Assembly: GCF_000005505.3 (NCBI RefSeq)
Contig: NC_016135.3
Location: 17,950,613-18,014,612, forward strand
Length of the DNA: 64,000 nucleotides
Direction: 5' to 3'
Source of the DNA: Brachypodium distachyon
Lineage: Eukaryota; Streptophyta; Magnoliopsida; Poales; Poaceae
The notes beneath the pieces were generated by a model that saw only the letters and a program-made list of their open reading frames with translations, ran no database searches and had not been told where the DNA came from. Positions 1 through 13,113 of this stretch are shown here, in pieces. Numbering within the stretch: position 1 is the first letter of the stretch; each line of letters begins with the position of its first letter. The position numbers and the translations under genes are program-made.

Positions 1-135
1 AAAAAAGACCAACTTTTCTTGAAGTAGAGTAGAGCAAATAACAGTACCTTCTTTCAGATTCTTTTTTATGCTTTTGAGGTTGTGAAAGTAGATGAGATAA
101 ATCTGAAGTCAAAACATTTTTTGTTCAACACGCAG

Positions 136-2183
136 GCCTATATATTGCTAGCATTGCAGGCCCACTTGCCTTCATTACATCCTCTGGATTGTGAGATAAA
201 CAAAGAACTAAACAACTGTGAGCCACCTCAAGGTTGGAACTTAACACTACTCTACTTGAGCTTATTAATGTTTGCCATTGGAGAGGGCTGCATGCGTGCT
301 TGCATACCATTCCTTGGTGGAGATCAGTTCAGCAATGATGGTCCAAAAGAAACACAGCTCAAGGGTATTTTCTTGAGATGGCTCAAGTTTGCAAACTCCC
401 TTGGAGCGCTCATCGGATTGGTGTTCTTAGTCTGGATCCAGAACAATTTGGGCTGGGCAGTTGGCTTTATGATACCCGCACTTATTGTACTTGTAGGGTT
501 GCTTGTGGCAGCAAGTGGACTGCCTTTCTACAGAACACACACCCCTAATGGAAGTCCTCTGCCTAGAATATTGCAGGTAAAAGGTCACATGGCACATACA
601 TTTGTCAATATGCATGTTAATGAAGAGCTCCAGCATGTGATTACTGAATAATCTGATTATATACCAACCAGATAGTCCCATTTCATCTTTCCTACCAAAA
701 CTTAACTTGGTTGAACACAACTCTAGACTTGTAGACTACTGCTGTCAGAGTTTTTCAGGATCACATTCAGTTATGCTTGATCACGCATTGACTGTTCATC
801 CATGCTTAATCCTGAAGGTCACTATGCCATATCCTTATAGGGTTGAACAAGAATATTAATTACCCATCAAACAATGGAGGAACCATAACACATTTTCGAC
901 ATATCAAACTAAAATAAAGTTTGGATGTGTCATCAAGCTCATTACGTATCTATCAAGATAAAACAAGAGAAACTGAAAATACAAATGATTCTCAAGTTAT
1001 AGTTGGTACCTCTCCAGGTTGTAGCGTCATCAAAGAAGAGGCAAGCTGCCGTGGTAGATGCTATCGAGCTGCAAGAGATTGGCGCATCAAATTGTGTTAA
1101 TGGGGAAGATAAATCCAACAACAAGATCATTTGGTAAGTACCCTAGTGATAAAAAAGATCCCAAAATCTTGCGTCTCATTGTTACTAAATACTCTGTATA
1201 TATTTCTGAAAAGAATGGAGGAGAGTTGCATTTCTAGGGAATGGAAATTAAAGAAATGATATATATTTTCGTCAGACATACCAATACCGTGATTCATGAT
1301 AGTATCTCAACTATAGTTTTTCGAACATATTCACAAACCTGAAACCTTGAATATATGCGATGGAGATAATAACGATTGTTCATTCTGCAGCACCACTCAA
1401 GCTGAAGAGGAAGGAGAGGTCATCATCCGAATGCTTCCAATCTTTCTCAGCTGCTTGCTCATATATCTTCCCTTCACGCTGCTAATGACATTAACCATAC
1501 AAGTTGGCAGCACAATGCACAGAGGGATAGGTGCAATTCAGATATCATCCGCCTCTCTCATCGCAATCCCAACAGCATTTCACATGTTTATGCAACCATG
1601 CTACAAGCGGATATTGACGCCGCTGCTAAGAAGATTCACAGGCCACACAAACAGAATCACCCCACTGCAGCGTATTGGTGCTGGCTCTGCATGTGGGATA
1701 GCAGCAGCCTGCCTTGCCACATTAGTGGAAACAAGAAGAATGACAGTCGCAGAACAACATGGGCTAACATCGACTAAAGCAGGTGTCCCGATGTCCGTGT
1801 TCTGGCTGGTGATGCAATTCTTCCTGTTAAGCATCATGGATGCAGCATCTTTGACTGGACTGACTGAGTTCATAAAGAGCGAGTCATCTCCGGAAATGAA
1901 GCTGGTAGCACCGGCAGTGCAATCCATTCTTGCTGCAATAGCAGCCTGGTTGGCATGTGCCTTCATACAGCTAGCAAACAGAGCGACAAGGAATGGAGAC
2001 AACGGAAGAGGTTGGTTGGACGGAGCAAACTTCAACAGGACGCGCCTTGATCGTTTCTTCTTGTTACTCGCAGCCTTCGAGCTGGTGGCACTGATCAACT
2101 ATGCTTTCTGGGCGAGGAGATACACCAAGAAGGAACAGAGCAGAGCTGTTGGATTATCGTCCACAGATCAGGAAACTAAATAG
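136..2183 (+). CDS. NPF (NRT1/PTR) transporter A, 5'-truncated by window edge
   Basis: Proton-coupled oligopeptide/nitrate-type membrane transporter (MFS, POT/PTR2 family); the substrate cannot be told. Exons 136-576, 1018-1133 and 1391-2183 keep phase (0, then 2) and give 449 codons plus TAG. The first two exons, which gene B has, lie left of the window. Family marks are the LLALQAHLPSLHP segment, GGDQF, a PFYR...GSP loop before the exon 3 end, and a hydrophobic C-terminal half ending YAFWARRY. The usual FFNWY stretch is degenerate (FLRWLKFANS). I start the last exon at a TTCTGCAG acceptor, because the next upstream candidate acceptor (CTATAG at about 1311-1316) reads into TGA; gene B behaves the same way. 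It is the sister of gene B. No internal stop or frameshift is needed, but the missing 5' end means function cannot be judged. Confidence 0.85.
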
Positions 2184-5006
2184 CCTAAGAGTGAGAGATA
2201 CATAGGCGATAGGTCATAGAGACCAAAGAAATTTTGATGAATTTGCTTTAGTTAGTCTATCTATGACATACAGTGTAACACAGAAAACCTATAGTATCCA
2301 TCAATCAACAGTAGCTTGGCAGCACAAATGAAGAAATGATCTATACACTGTGTGATACACTGAAACTGATGTTTTCTCTAGATGCAGGCACGCAGCTACG
2401 CTGTCTTTCAGTGGAAAAAAGATGTGCCATCGCCAAGTGATCCAGAGATTGATCAAGCCTAAATGCGTGATGATGGAACCGTGGAGTGCTAGATGGGTTC
2501 CCAAGTCACTAGCCTTGAAGTCCCTCGCTGGAGACAGGAGACCAGGGCACCTTGGCATCCATACTAGTCACGAAATGCGATGGTCGGAAGTAAAAGGGAT
2601 AAACCAGTTCAGGCGCGGAGCTGGGAACCCTACCACGGGTCTCCGGCGAATCGTGGGGAACGGACGACAATGTGGGTGGGAAGGGTCGCCGCACGCGCCT
2701 CCGTCGCCGCCTTCTGCCACGGCCGCCGTAGCGACTGAAACGGCGAGGTGGAGAGCGCCGTCCGGCGGGGCTTGTCCTTCCTTCTGGGTGCGCGTGAGAG
2801 AGTAGAGAGTTCACAAGGGATTTTGTACGGAGTGAGCGGGGATTCGCTCGCGAGTCTTGCCGGGCTGCCGGGCTGGTTGGCGCGGCGTCGAGGACGAGAT
2901 CACGGCGCGGATACAGGGCGAGGGGACGGACGCCGAGGAGGGAGCCGGGTGTGGTTGTGGGCCAGTTGGGTGTTGGGCCGGTCTAGACTCTAGACCCGGA
3001 AATGGAGTGTGCCGTCGTTGGGCTGATGGTTCTGTTTTCTTTTCATTTCTTCTTTCTTTCCTATATCCAGGTTCCTTTTTCTCAAAAAAAAAATCCAGGT
3101 TCCTCTCAAAAAAACAAAATATGTTGTGTCCAGGGGCAGAACCAGAATTTAGCAACAAAGAGGAACTAAGATAGGAGAGGGCGAAGTAGGAAGTAGATAC
3201 AAGTACTTATAATTTATGTATTTGTTTTCTATTCCCGTGTTTTAGAAATAATGCGAATCAAATAGGCCCTAGGTTCAAAGAAAGCCAAGCACCAAGTTCA
3301 TAGTTTGAAATGAACTTTTTTGTTTGGGTTTGGTTCCTGCTCGACCATCCCCAAAACGTTCGTGTTTAACTTATAAAAGAAAGAAGGGTTCGTAGTAATC
3401 TTCCACCTATTTCTTCCTCTATTTTGCAGGTACCATGTGTCTATCTGGAGCAACAATTATTCAGATGATCTTCCGAATCTTCCAATAAAAGAAAACCATT
3501 GTTGCTGAATATGTATATTATCATCACAGGCACATACGACTAGCAACTAGCAAATATTTCATTAATCAAATGAAGAATAGATTTCCTGAACTAAAATATT
3601 AGCGCGTGCGCAGCAGAAAAACTTTGTTAAATGAAGGGTCATGTGCCAGTTAGTACCGACTACTGAGTACTCTAATTTAAAGTCTACGGAGAAGATAGTT
3701 GAATGTGCCATGTGCATCATCCCTTACGCTGAACGAACTTTACCAATCAATTGTATCATGTCGTACGCAGCAAGTGCACGTCAATACGGAATACTTGACA
3801 ATCTCTTCAACATGTATTTGCAAGCACGCCTGAACATCACCTATTTTCATATAGAAGTTTGGTAGAATCTTAGTTCTTAATAAATTACGGGAACACCATG
3901 TTCTCTTTTGTAGAAGAATATTTGTTAGGGTGGGTGAGTGCACTGTGTCTCTCTGCAGCAGTTGATTACCGCCGAGCAAGATAACAATGAGTACAATTAC
4001 CCACGTACTGGATTTCTATTATATTAGGGTAAAGGTTTGGTACCAATATTTACCCATGAGTACGTAAATGTTAAAAGTATATACCCATATACATATCTAC
4101 ACAGGCGGGATTTGAAAAACGTGAACCTGTCTTTTTTCCCGTTCCTGAACCCCTTCGGTGCCGCAACCCATAAGGTCTTGTTTGGTACTAGTATTTTGGT
4201 GTGTTTTTAGCGTATTATCCATTCTAAATTGAAAAACACCGGAAACCTCAAATCTTGAGGGGGACGGGCACCATGAGAAGGAGCACGTCATGCGGACCCC
4301 TAGCTAGCCCAACCCTGTCGCTAGATAAGTGGATATCTTAACCCGTAGGTACCCGTTTGCACTGTCGGTTGAGGTGTGGAAAAGATTATACCCAATGACG
4401 GATTCCGGAGACAGGTAGGGGTGACGGTAAGCTTAGTGAGAGTGTGCACGGGTTTCCAGTGGTTTCTAGGGATGTAAGTGGGATCTCACTTAAGTCCTAC
4501 TTTCAGTTCTTTAGGGATTTGCCGGTTCAAATTTTTTGGTTTAAATTTTTAACTAAATTAGATGTGAGATATTGATAGGATCCCACTTGACACCCTAGTG
4601 GCTTCGCCCACCTCCGAAACCGGGGGATGCCATCTTGAACCACCGATCATAGCCTTGTTGTCGAGTAATAATTCTCGCGCTCTCTCGCTCCGAAAAAAAG
4701 GAGCCCTCTCCATGTTTGCATATTTTGCACAAGATCTAGAATCTGCCATGGCATAGCTGGGTAATCCCAAAGTCCAAATATAGAAGGATCTCATTAAAAT
4801 GGTTGCAGTGCATTGCAGCCTGGCTCTCCAGGGTAAACGATTACGGGATCGATCCCAGCTGGAGGGCGGCCCCGTGTCGTGCGCACGGAGAAACGGTAGC
4901 GCGCAGACGCGACCACGTGAACGGTAGCTTAGATTACAGGTAGCAGCGACACCACTTGTTTAATTTGTGCCTCCAAAGAAACACTGTTCATGAGTCTTCT
5001 GGCCGT
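2184..5006. other. Intergenic region between NPF genes A and B
   Basis: No convincing gene. The first 630 bases (to about 2815) are a diverged copy of the sequence that follows gene B (10491-11107), including a GC-rich patch at about 2690-2810 with CCGTCGCCGCC runs; the A/B duplication therefore included the 3' flank. The open frames here are GC-rich and lack recognisable domains. The rest is AT-rich. I saw nothing further I can name. Confidence 0.6.
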
Positions 5007-5014
5007 TATATATA
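5007..5014 (+). promoter_or_regulatory. Probable TATA box of NPF gene B
   Basis: TATATATA in GTTATATATAGAGC, about 175 bases before the gene B start codon and followed by a plausible 5' leader. The distance suits a plant core promoter with a leader of about 140 bases. The transcription start is inferred. Confidence 0.5.
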
Positions 5015-5188
5015 GAGCTGACTAGCCAGGAGTTTTCGTGTTGTGCCACAAGCAGTAAGCCAGTAACCAGAATTATGGAGTGATCGACCCCGTTGCGTGC
5101 GTGGTTGCGTGGATGAGAGAGGGGTTAACAAACTAGTTTCTGCGGAGTACTCGCTGATTAATTAGGTTGGGCTAGCTATTACGTACTT

Positions 5189-8100
5189 ATGGAACCTCAA
5201 TGGTGGGTAGATTGGAGAGGGAATGCTGTGGACGGCAGGAAGCATGGAGGCATCAAGGCAACTCTCTTTCTCTACGGTGAGCAAGCAACTATAGCCGTTT
5301 TCTTTTCTTTCGAGCAACTATAGCCATTTCTTCTCTCATACTTTCAGCTAGCTAGGTGCATCTTCTTGCATATGCATCCTTTAATTTGGTGCACTGGGAT
5401 GCGTTTGTGAATCTCTCTATATATTTGGCAGCTGGCCTCATCACGTTTGTGATCATTCTTGTTATACGCCTCTTTTATTTTCTCTTGATCAGCTCCATGG
5501 GTTCGGCTGACATGTGTTGGAGATAGAATGTAACGTAGTGTAGTGTTTCATGGCTTATATATAGAGTTATAGACCCCAGCAGTACGTGCCTTACTTCTGC
5601 ATTAATTCTGTACGGAGTACCAATATTTGTGTCTACCTTAATTAGCGAGGCTAGCTACCACGAAAATGGTAATACAACATAAGTATAACTCGTTCTTTGT
5701 TCTTGCTACATAGGACAATTAATCTGGTGCAAGAAATCGGTTCGTTTCGGCGTTTCATTACATGAACCAGTACACGGGTGCTTAATTATGCGCATAACTG
5801 TATCTAAAAAATAGATAGATGACTCCACAATCACAGCACCTACAAACCTAAGGTACTTGCATTGGATGAAGTCATGAAGATGACATGAACAATCAGTGCA
5901 CCTGATATGAGGTGCTTGAATTTGGTCTTAAAATGTATACATCTACTCCCTCCGTCTCATATTAAGTGACTCAAATTTGTTCAAATATGAACGTATTTAT
6001 ATACTAAAATACGTTCAGATACATGTAATATTTTGGCACTTAATATGGGACGGAGGAAGTACATATTTTCAGTTAAAGCTATTGATCGAGCTCTAGTGAT
6101 ACACCTATATTTCTGAAAAGGGTTTACAGCCAGTCAGCCACTTTTTTTTAAAAAAAATACATTAATTTGCATGCTGTCATGAAGCCTGGCCGGAGTATTT
6201 TTTTTTTCAACTTATAGAGGGTAGAGTCATTTTCAAATATAAACATTGTACTATTGCGTGCCAAAAAAAAAGTAATGTAAATGTGTGAACGAGACCTTGG
6301 CGTAATGACTAAGGGAACAACTCTAATAACAATCCTCAGGTCCTGGCTTGACTCCTTGTGAAACGAATTTTAGGCTAGAATTAAAAAATTCCCTCGTATG
6401 TCCCATGCCTTAAGCACATACCTAAGGCCCGTCCGGTCTCACACGGGCTTCGGTGCCACTGTGTACGGTGTGAGTCAGGAGTTTGAGAATTTCTCGACCT
6501 ACATGAGAAGGTCTTCTTCTTAATGCAAACCTGGGGGTGGCTTACCCTTTGCAGGTCGAGTTTTTATTATGTAGCCGTTCAATAATTGCTAAGGAGACTC
6601 AAAAAATTATATGGAAAATGACAGCACTCATGTTCGTGATCATCTGAAATATTCTGTTTCCGATTCCAGCCTCCAGGACTATATAACCGAATTGATTCAC
6701 TTCTCGTCCTAAACAAAACCGATCATATATCACCAGATATCAAGCTTGCATAATAAAATACTTTGTAACTTTCAGAAGATTCCCATCACTTGCACACCTA
6801 CAACAGAGACAGTTGCAGCTTATTAGTAAAAGACAACGTGGCAGTGCTCGATTTAAAATGAGAAAGTAAGCCTCCAAGCATAATGGTACACTGCAAAGAA
6901 ATAATCTATGTTCTCTCACTCATGCAGTAACTGGCTAAAAGTGGCACATCATAGGCCATTTTCTCGCATCTATGAGCATGACTAACACTCGAATAACAGG
7001 TGACATGTAGATGATATTACATCTGGCAGGATTTTCTCCTACTCTTCTCGTCTTAGCTAGCAAAGACACATCTGCCAAAACGATGTTCTTTCTCTTCTTC
7101 ATAGCTGATCAAAGAGTCTTTGACATTTATCCTACACTTGGTCTGAAAAAAAAAGGCCTTGTGATTAGTGCAATGCAGCTAGAGAAGCATGAAGCACTTT
7201 GACATCATAAATGTTGAAATACAACCAAAAGACACCGCATCTGATAAATACAGATCATCCATGCAACTGCAAATTTTTAATATTTTGGGTTTCGGGCAAA
7301 GGTACAAGTCTGACACAAAATTTTGACTCTGCACCAGCGAACAATTTGTAGAGTTCCAGAGAGCTCCCATACCTGAATGCTGCAAGTGCAAAATAACTCC
7401 ACACTGAATACCTGGTTGATAAGACGTTTGTGACATAAGACAAACTGAAATGTTATTACCAGCAAGTCAGTTTTGGCCAAGCAAAGTCTGGGCCCCACTG
7501 CGTAAGGTCATTTACAGCAGGTGGGTAAACTAAACGATTCTCATGGATGGTTTCAACTAACCACAGACGTATCTGTTCCTCTTGATTCTGGAATAACAGA
7601 GTTGCATCCATATTGAACCAGCAAAACACAAACTGTTGGAATTGAATTTAATGTTCATTTGCAGTTTTGGCTGTGCTGCGAAGCTGCCCTAGCAGCGCAA
7701 ACCTCACCATTGTGGCCTATTTCCATCGGATAATGCATCTGGATATTGTGACCTCGTCATCTGCGATCACCTATCTGGTCGGCTTCGTGTCGTTCTTTGC
7801 TGTCCTGATGAACTTCATCTCGGGTGCATATATCCAGCGAACCACTGCTATATTTGTATTTGGCCCCCTTGCGGTCCTGGTAATTCTTCTTTCCCATTAA
7901 ATTTCCTGTAAGATAAATGTCAATTAAGACAATAAGCCTACTGACGAAGTTGTGAGAACTCTTATGTTTGTCTCAGGCTTGTCATGTTTTTGTTTTCACT
8001 ACCAGGTTGAAGTAGAGCTTCTGTAGTAAAACGTTCTAGAATTGAGTTCCCTTCTTGTGACAGACTACTGCAGTTATTGGTATAAGATAGGATATGAATA

Positions 8101-10490
8101 TATGGTTCAGTAATCTATTCCAACAAAAAACATAAAAGCGTGCCCAAAGATTAATAGTCTTCTGTTTCAGTAACTGACCAAATTCAATAGTGTGATGGTC
8201 CATTGCATAAGCAATGCGCCAACAACTTGGAAAATATGGGCCATGTGCGTCAGTGTATGATAATGCCCCCATGTACATGATATTAAGTATTAACTGCCTT
8301 CAGATTAATTGTGATTTTGAGGTTAAAAGATACCTGACAGAATTATAAGTTCTAAACATTATTTTGTTCCACATTGCAGGGCTATATGTTATTAGCATTG
8401 CAGGCACACCTGCCTTCACTACATCCTCCGGACTGTGAGATAATAAAAGAACCAAACAACTGTGAGACAACTGAAGGTTGGAACCTAACACTGCTCTTAT
8501 TGAGCTTATTAATGTTTGCCGTTGGAGAGGGCTGCATGAATGCTTGCATACCATTCCTCGGTGGAGATCAGTTCAACAATGATGATCCGAACGAAACACA
8601 GCTCAAGGGCATGTTCCTGAGCTGGCTCAAGTTTGCAAATTCCCTTGGAGCACTCATCGGTTTGATATTCTTAGTTTGGATCGAGAACAATGTGGGCTGG
8701 ACCATTGGTTTTGCGATATCTGCAGTTTTGGTACTTGTAGGGCTGTTTGTGGCAGCCAGTGGACTGCCTTTCTATAGAACAAAGAAGCCTAATGGAAGTC
8801 CTCGAAAGAGAATATTGCAGGTAAAGTTCATATGATAACTGCAGTTATCATATTGCATATGCATGTGTCAGTAACTCAGTATCCGTGTTAGTTATAAAGG
8901 CTCCGGCATGCAGTTAGCCCGCTATCTTTCATACTCCAAGTAAACTTGGTGGAACACAATTCTAGATTAGTAGGTCCAAATTTTAACACAGTTGAATAGA
9001 GTTATGCTTTATCGCAATTCACAATGTACTGCATTACTTGCTCTTCCATTTTTAATCCTGAAAGGTCACCGTCACCTATCCCTAACTGGCATAATAATTA
9101 CTCATCAAGCAATAAAGGAATCGACATGCTATTTCTCCACATGTCAAGCTAAAACAAGATTTGAAAGTATCTCATATAGTCATGTGGCATCTATTAAGAT
9201 AAAACAAGAAAAACTGAACATGCACATGGTTCTCAACTTTCAAGTTATCCGCTTCAGGTTCTTGTCAGTTCATCAAAGAAGAGGCAGGCTGCTACCGTGG
9301 ATGTTATCGAGCTGCAAGAGATTGGAGCAGCAGATTGTATTGATGGGGAAGATAAACCCAACAGTGAGATCACTGGGTAAGTTCCTTAGTGATCAAATGT
9401 TCCTGAAACCTTACTTTCATGTTTAGCAGATTGTTGCTGCAATTATAACTCTAAAGAAGCATAGGAGATTTTCCATTTCTAGGACATGGAAAATACTCCC
9501 TCCGTCCTGAATTAACTGACGCGGATTTCTTATACAAATCCAGTCAGTTATTTTGGGACGGAGGGAGTATAAAGAATCAAAATACTATGGGTCAGATGTA
9601 GCAATACCGTGGTACTACAATTATAATATTTCTAGCATATTCTTGGAAAAATATTGAATATATCTGTTGGTGATAACAATCCATATTCATTCTGCAGCAC
9701 CACTGAAGTCGACGAGTTAACAAAGGCCATCATCCGAATGCTTCCAATCTTCATCAGCTGCTTGCTCATCTACCTGCCCTTCACGCTGCTAAGGACACTG
9801 ACCATACAAGTCGGCAGCACGATGGACAAAGGGATAGGCACGATCCAGATATCCTCGGCCTCTCTCATTGCAATCCCAACAGCATTTCACATGTTTATGC
9901 AACCATGCTACAAGTGGATATTGACGCCACTGCTAAAGAGATTCACAGGTCACACACACGCAATCACCCCACTGCAGAGTATTGGTGCTGCCTCCGCATG
10001 CGGGATAGCAGCAGCATGCCTTGCCACATTAGTGGAGACAAGAAGACTGACAGTCGCAGAACAGCATGGGCTATCATCGACAGGAGCAGCTGTCCCAATG
10101 TCCGTTTTGTGGCTGGTAATGCAATTCTTCCTTCTAAGCATCATGGATGCAGCATCGTTCACTGGACTGATTGAGTTCATAAAGAATGAGTCATCTCCAG
10201 AAATGAAGCTGATAGCACCGGCAGTGCAATCCATTCTTGCTGGAATAGCAGCCTGGTTGGCATGTGCTTTCATACATCTAGTGAACAGGGCGACAAAGTA
10301 TGGAAACAACGGAAGAGGTTGGTTGGATGGAGCAAACTTTAACAGGGCACGCCTTGATCGTTTCTTCTTGTTACTTGCAGCCTTCGAACTAGTGGCACTG
10401 ATCAACTATGCTTTCTGGGCAAGGAGATATGCCAACAAGCAACGGAGCAGTGCTGTTGGATTAGTCGAGACAGATCAGGAAACTAGATAG
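5189..10490 (+). CDS. NPF (NRT1/PTR) transporter B, complete five-exon gene
   Basis: Membrane transporter of the NRT1/PTR (POT) family, predicted 551 residues, within the usual 550-600. Exons: 5189-5276, 7665-7879, 8380-8820, 9258-9376, 9698-10490; phases 1, 0, 0, 2 agree and there is no internal stop. Exon 1 is far upstream and short; I placed it by its match to genes C and D (VDWRGN...HGG.(K/R)A). Exon 3 is 441 bp as in A, C and D. The ExxER/K motif expected in the first helix of proton-coupled members is absent, since that region reads VLAVLRSCPSSANL. FFNWY is replaced by FLSWLKFANS. The exon 5 acceptor lies downstream of an in-frame relic of the older exon start. Intron 1 holds a Stowaway MITE and an Au-like SINE; intron 4 holds a 72-bp Stowaway. 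Substrate unknown. Confidence 0.88.
5946..6059. mobile_element. Stowaway MITE in intron 1 of NPF gene B
   Basis: Tc1/mariner-type miniature element. The left end CTCCCTCCGTCTCATATTAA pairs with the right end TTAATATGGGACGGAGGAAG, flanked by TA on both sides. About 114 bp, non-coding. Confidence 0.9.
6289..6565 (+). mobile_element. Au-like SINE in intron 1 of NPF gene B
   Basis: tRNA-derived short retroposon. The 3' part has the typical Au SINE features: a TCTCGACCTACATGAGAAGG stretch, a CTTCTTCTTAATGCAA stretch, and the end GCAGGTCGAGTTTTT. The 5' part carries a degenerate pol III box B (GGTCCTGGCTTGACTCC, about 6341-6357). The right edge is the T run; the left edge is approximate and I found no clear target-site duplication. 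Confidence 0.75.
9496..9567. mobile_element. 72-bp Stowaway MITE in intron 4 of NPF gene B
   Basis: Very short Stowaway. CTCCCTCCGTCCTGAATTAA at the left pairs with the inverted right end (GTTATTTTGGGACGGAGGGAG), with flanking TA dinucleotides. Nearly the whole element can fold into one hairpin. It lies in an intron, between exons 9258-9376 and 9698-10490. Confidence 0.9.
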
Positions 10491-11261
10491 CCAAACAGTG
10501 TGAGATATATCGATGATAGGTTAGGTCATGGAGACCAAAGAATTTTGATGAATTCGCCTTAGATAGTCTATCTATGTTATGCAGATTTGTAACATAGAAA
10601 TACTACAATATTCATGAATTACTCGTAGCTCAATAGCATTATTGATCTATAAGATGCGTCATACACTTGAAGTCTGAAACCAATGTTCTCTAGATTCAGG
10701 CATGCTGCTACGGTCGTCTTTCAGTGGGGAAAAAATGCGGCATCACACCAAGACCATTAAAAATAGAGATGGTCAAGCATATTCATGTTCCCGCATCTAC
10801 CGTGCAGCCTCCCGCTGGTCGCTGGAGACCTCGGCGCCGTGGTTGGCATGCCATCCTAGTCAATGAAATTCGGTTGTGGAAAGTAAAAGGGATAAAGCAG
10901 TTCAGACGCGTGTAGCCGGAAACGTACCGTGGTGAGTCACCGGAGAAGCACGCGGGGACCGGAGGATCGGGATAGGTGGGGAGGGTCACCGCACGCGCCT
11001 CCGCCGCCGCCTTCTGCCACGGCCGTAGCGACTGAAACGGCGAGGTGGAGACCGCCGGCCCGCGGGGCTTATCCTTCCTTCACGGTGCGCGTGCGATAGT
11101 AGAGAGTCGAGGGTGGCGCGGAGTTTGACGGGATTCGTTCACGAAGCTCGGCGGGGGTGGCGAGGCGAGACGGCGGTCGGTGGGAGGGAGAGGGAGGGAG
11201 GAGCGGAATTTCTTTGTGTTTTTTTCCTCTTTACTTTTTTAGGGGAATTTCTTTTTTTCAT
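10491..11261. other. 3' flank of NPF gene B, duplicated from or with gene A flank
   Basis: Non-coding. The segment to about 11107 parallels the sequence after gene A (2184-2815), including the shared block CTTCTGCCACGGCCG and ACTGAAACGGCGAGGTGGAG. Conservation of this GC-rich patch in both copies could reflect recent duplication or a promoter/leader of an unrecognised gene on either strand. No protein was recognised. Confidence 0.55.
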
Positions 11262-11311
11262 TGTTTTTTCGAGAAAACGCAAATCTTGCGTCTCGATGCA
11301 CCGATAGAAGG
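11262..11311 (-). mobile_element. LINE 3' tail, minus orientation
   Basis: Read on the minus strand, the sequence ends with a CATCGAGACGCAAGATTTGC block followed by GTTTTCTCGAAAAA, the same 3' tail as the LINE fragments ending near 27925 and 30470. Only the tail is recognised; the adjoining GC-rich stretch to about 11530 is unplaced. Confidence 0.55.
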
Positions 11312-12231
11312 ACCTGACTCCGCAGCGGCGTGCCCCACATACGCCTGGGCAGCGGCGCATCACCCGCGTGACCGCTCCCCGCATGCACGCGAAGCTCCTT
11401 CTGAACAGTCTTCGTATGCGCGCAAGCCACCCACGCCCCAGCTCTGCGCTCTGGATAGTTGTGTAGCCCACGTTGACGGCACATGCGTGGCACACCCAAA
11501 CACATGCCCTAGCGCAGCCTATGCCTAGTCTAGCAGCGTGACAATGCCTTCTCTCGAAGCCATTTGCTTTAGTTTTCTTTCTTTCTTTTTTTCCAAATAT
11601 TGCTATTTTTCATCTTGTATAGAACTTTGGCCGACTTTGATCCCTTCATCAATATACATCAGAGTTCTTGGAAAAGCAGCCTCACTTTCGACATACCATG
11701 AAGTCATACCAACTGGTATATTTGTACATGTTTATTGAAGCCTGCTTTCCGTTTATCCACACATACTTGCCTAATTAACTATGACAAGTTAAAGATGCAT
11801 ACTTGTCAAGTTAAATGTGTCTACTTGCTAGTTTAGCAATGCTACTTACCACGACTTGGTAGTTATATTAGTAGTGCATGACATGCCAACTTTGATCTAA
11901 TATTATTTACAACTATGACCAAACAAACATGACAAATATGACAAAAAAACATGATAATTAGGTAGCAGATGACATGGTAGTTAGTAACACACGACAAGGA
12001 AACTATAATCCAACATCACGGCAATTATCGCCAGACAACATGGCAACTAAGACCACATAACATGGCAATTAGAATTATACAACATGATAACTAGATATTA
12101 CACGACATATCATGTTAGCTAGTAGTGCACGGCATGGCAACTCTGACCGAATATCATGACAACTAGGACCACACAACACGAAAATTATGACCAAATAACA
12201 TGGCAACTAAGTACCAGCAGATGACATGGTA

Positions 12232-12440
12232 CTCCCTCCATTCCAAAATACACCTCATATAGATTTGTGCACTTGAACCAAGGCAACTCTCGTTTCTAGT
12301 GCGCGACCACTCATATTGTGTTAATAATAAATCAATATGAGTAGTTTTATTGGCTGGGTGCGGGTACCAATAGAAAAATGAGGTGTATTGTGAAACAAAT
12401 GAGAAAAATCTATACACGTTGTATTGTGAAATGGAAGGAG
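12232..12440. mobile_element. Stowaway MITE inserted in the minisatellite
   Basis: Ends CTCCCTCCATTCCAAAATAC and GTATTGTGAAATGGAAGGAG are imperfect inverted repeats. Removing the element plus one TA restores the repeat unit GATGACATGGTAGTTAGTAG, so the TA target duplication is clear. 209 bp. Confidence 0.9.
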
Positions 12441-13021
12441 TAGTTAGTAGCACACGACTATGACCTAATATCATGTCAACTATGACCAGACAACATGGCA
12501 ACTAGGATCACACAACATGGTAACTTGGACCACACAACATGGCAACTAGGTAGCAGATAACACGGTAACTAGTACCACACGACATGGCAACTATGACCCA
12601 ACATCATGCCAATTATGACCCAACATCATGCCAATTATGACCACACAGCATGGCAAATAGAACCATACAACATGGCTACTAGGTATCAGATGACATGGTA
12701 GTTAGTAGCACACAACATGACAACTATGAGCAGACAACATGTCAACTACGACTATACAACATGGCAACTAGATATTACACGACATGTTAGTTAGTACAGC
12801 ACGACATGGCAACTCTGACTCAATATCATGTCAACTATGATCAGACGGCATGCCAACTTAAACCACACAACATGACAACTAGGTATTGCACGACATTTTA
12901 GTTAGTAGTGCGAAGCATTGCAACTACGCCCGAACATCATGGCAACTATGTCCCAACATCATGGCAACTATGGCCAGACAACATGGCAATTAAGACCAAA
13001 AAACATGACAACTAGATAGTA

Positions 13022-13113
13022 CTTCCTCCGATCCATAACAAGTGTCTCAGATTTTGTACTAACTTAGTATAAAGTTGTATATATCTATGACACTTTTTAT
13101 GGATCGAAGGGAG
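13022..13113. mobile_element. Stowaway MITE (second in the minisatellite)
   Basis: CTTCCTCCGATCCATAACAA at the left pairs with the right-end TTTATGGATCGAAGGGAG; TA on both flanks. 92 bp, inserted in the 21-22 bp repeat. Confidence 0.88.
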
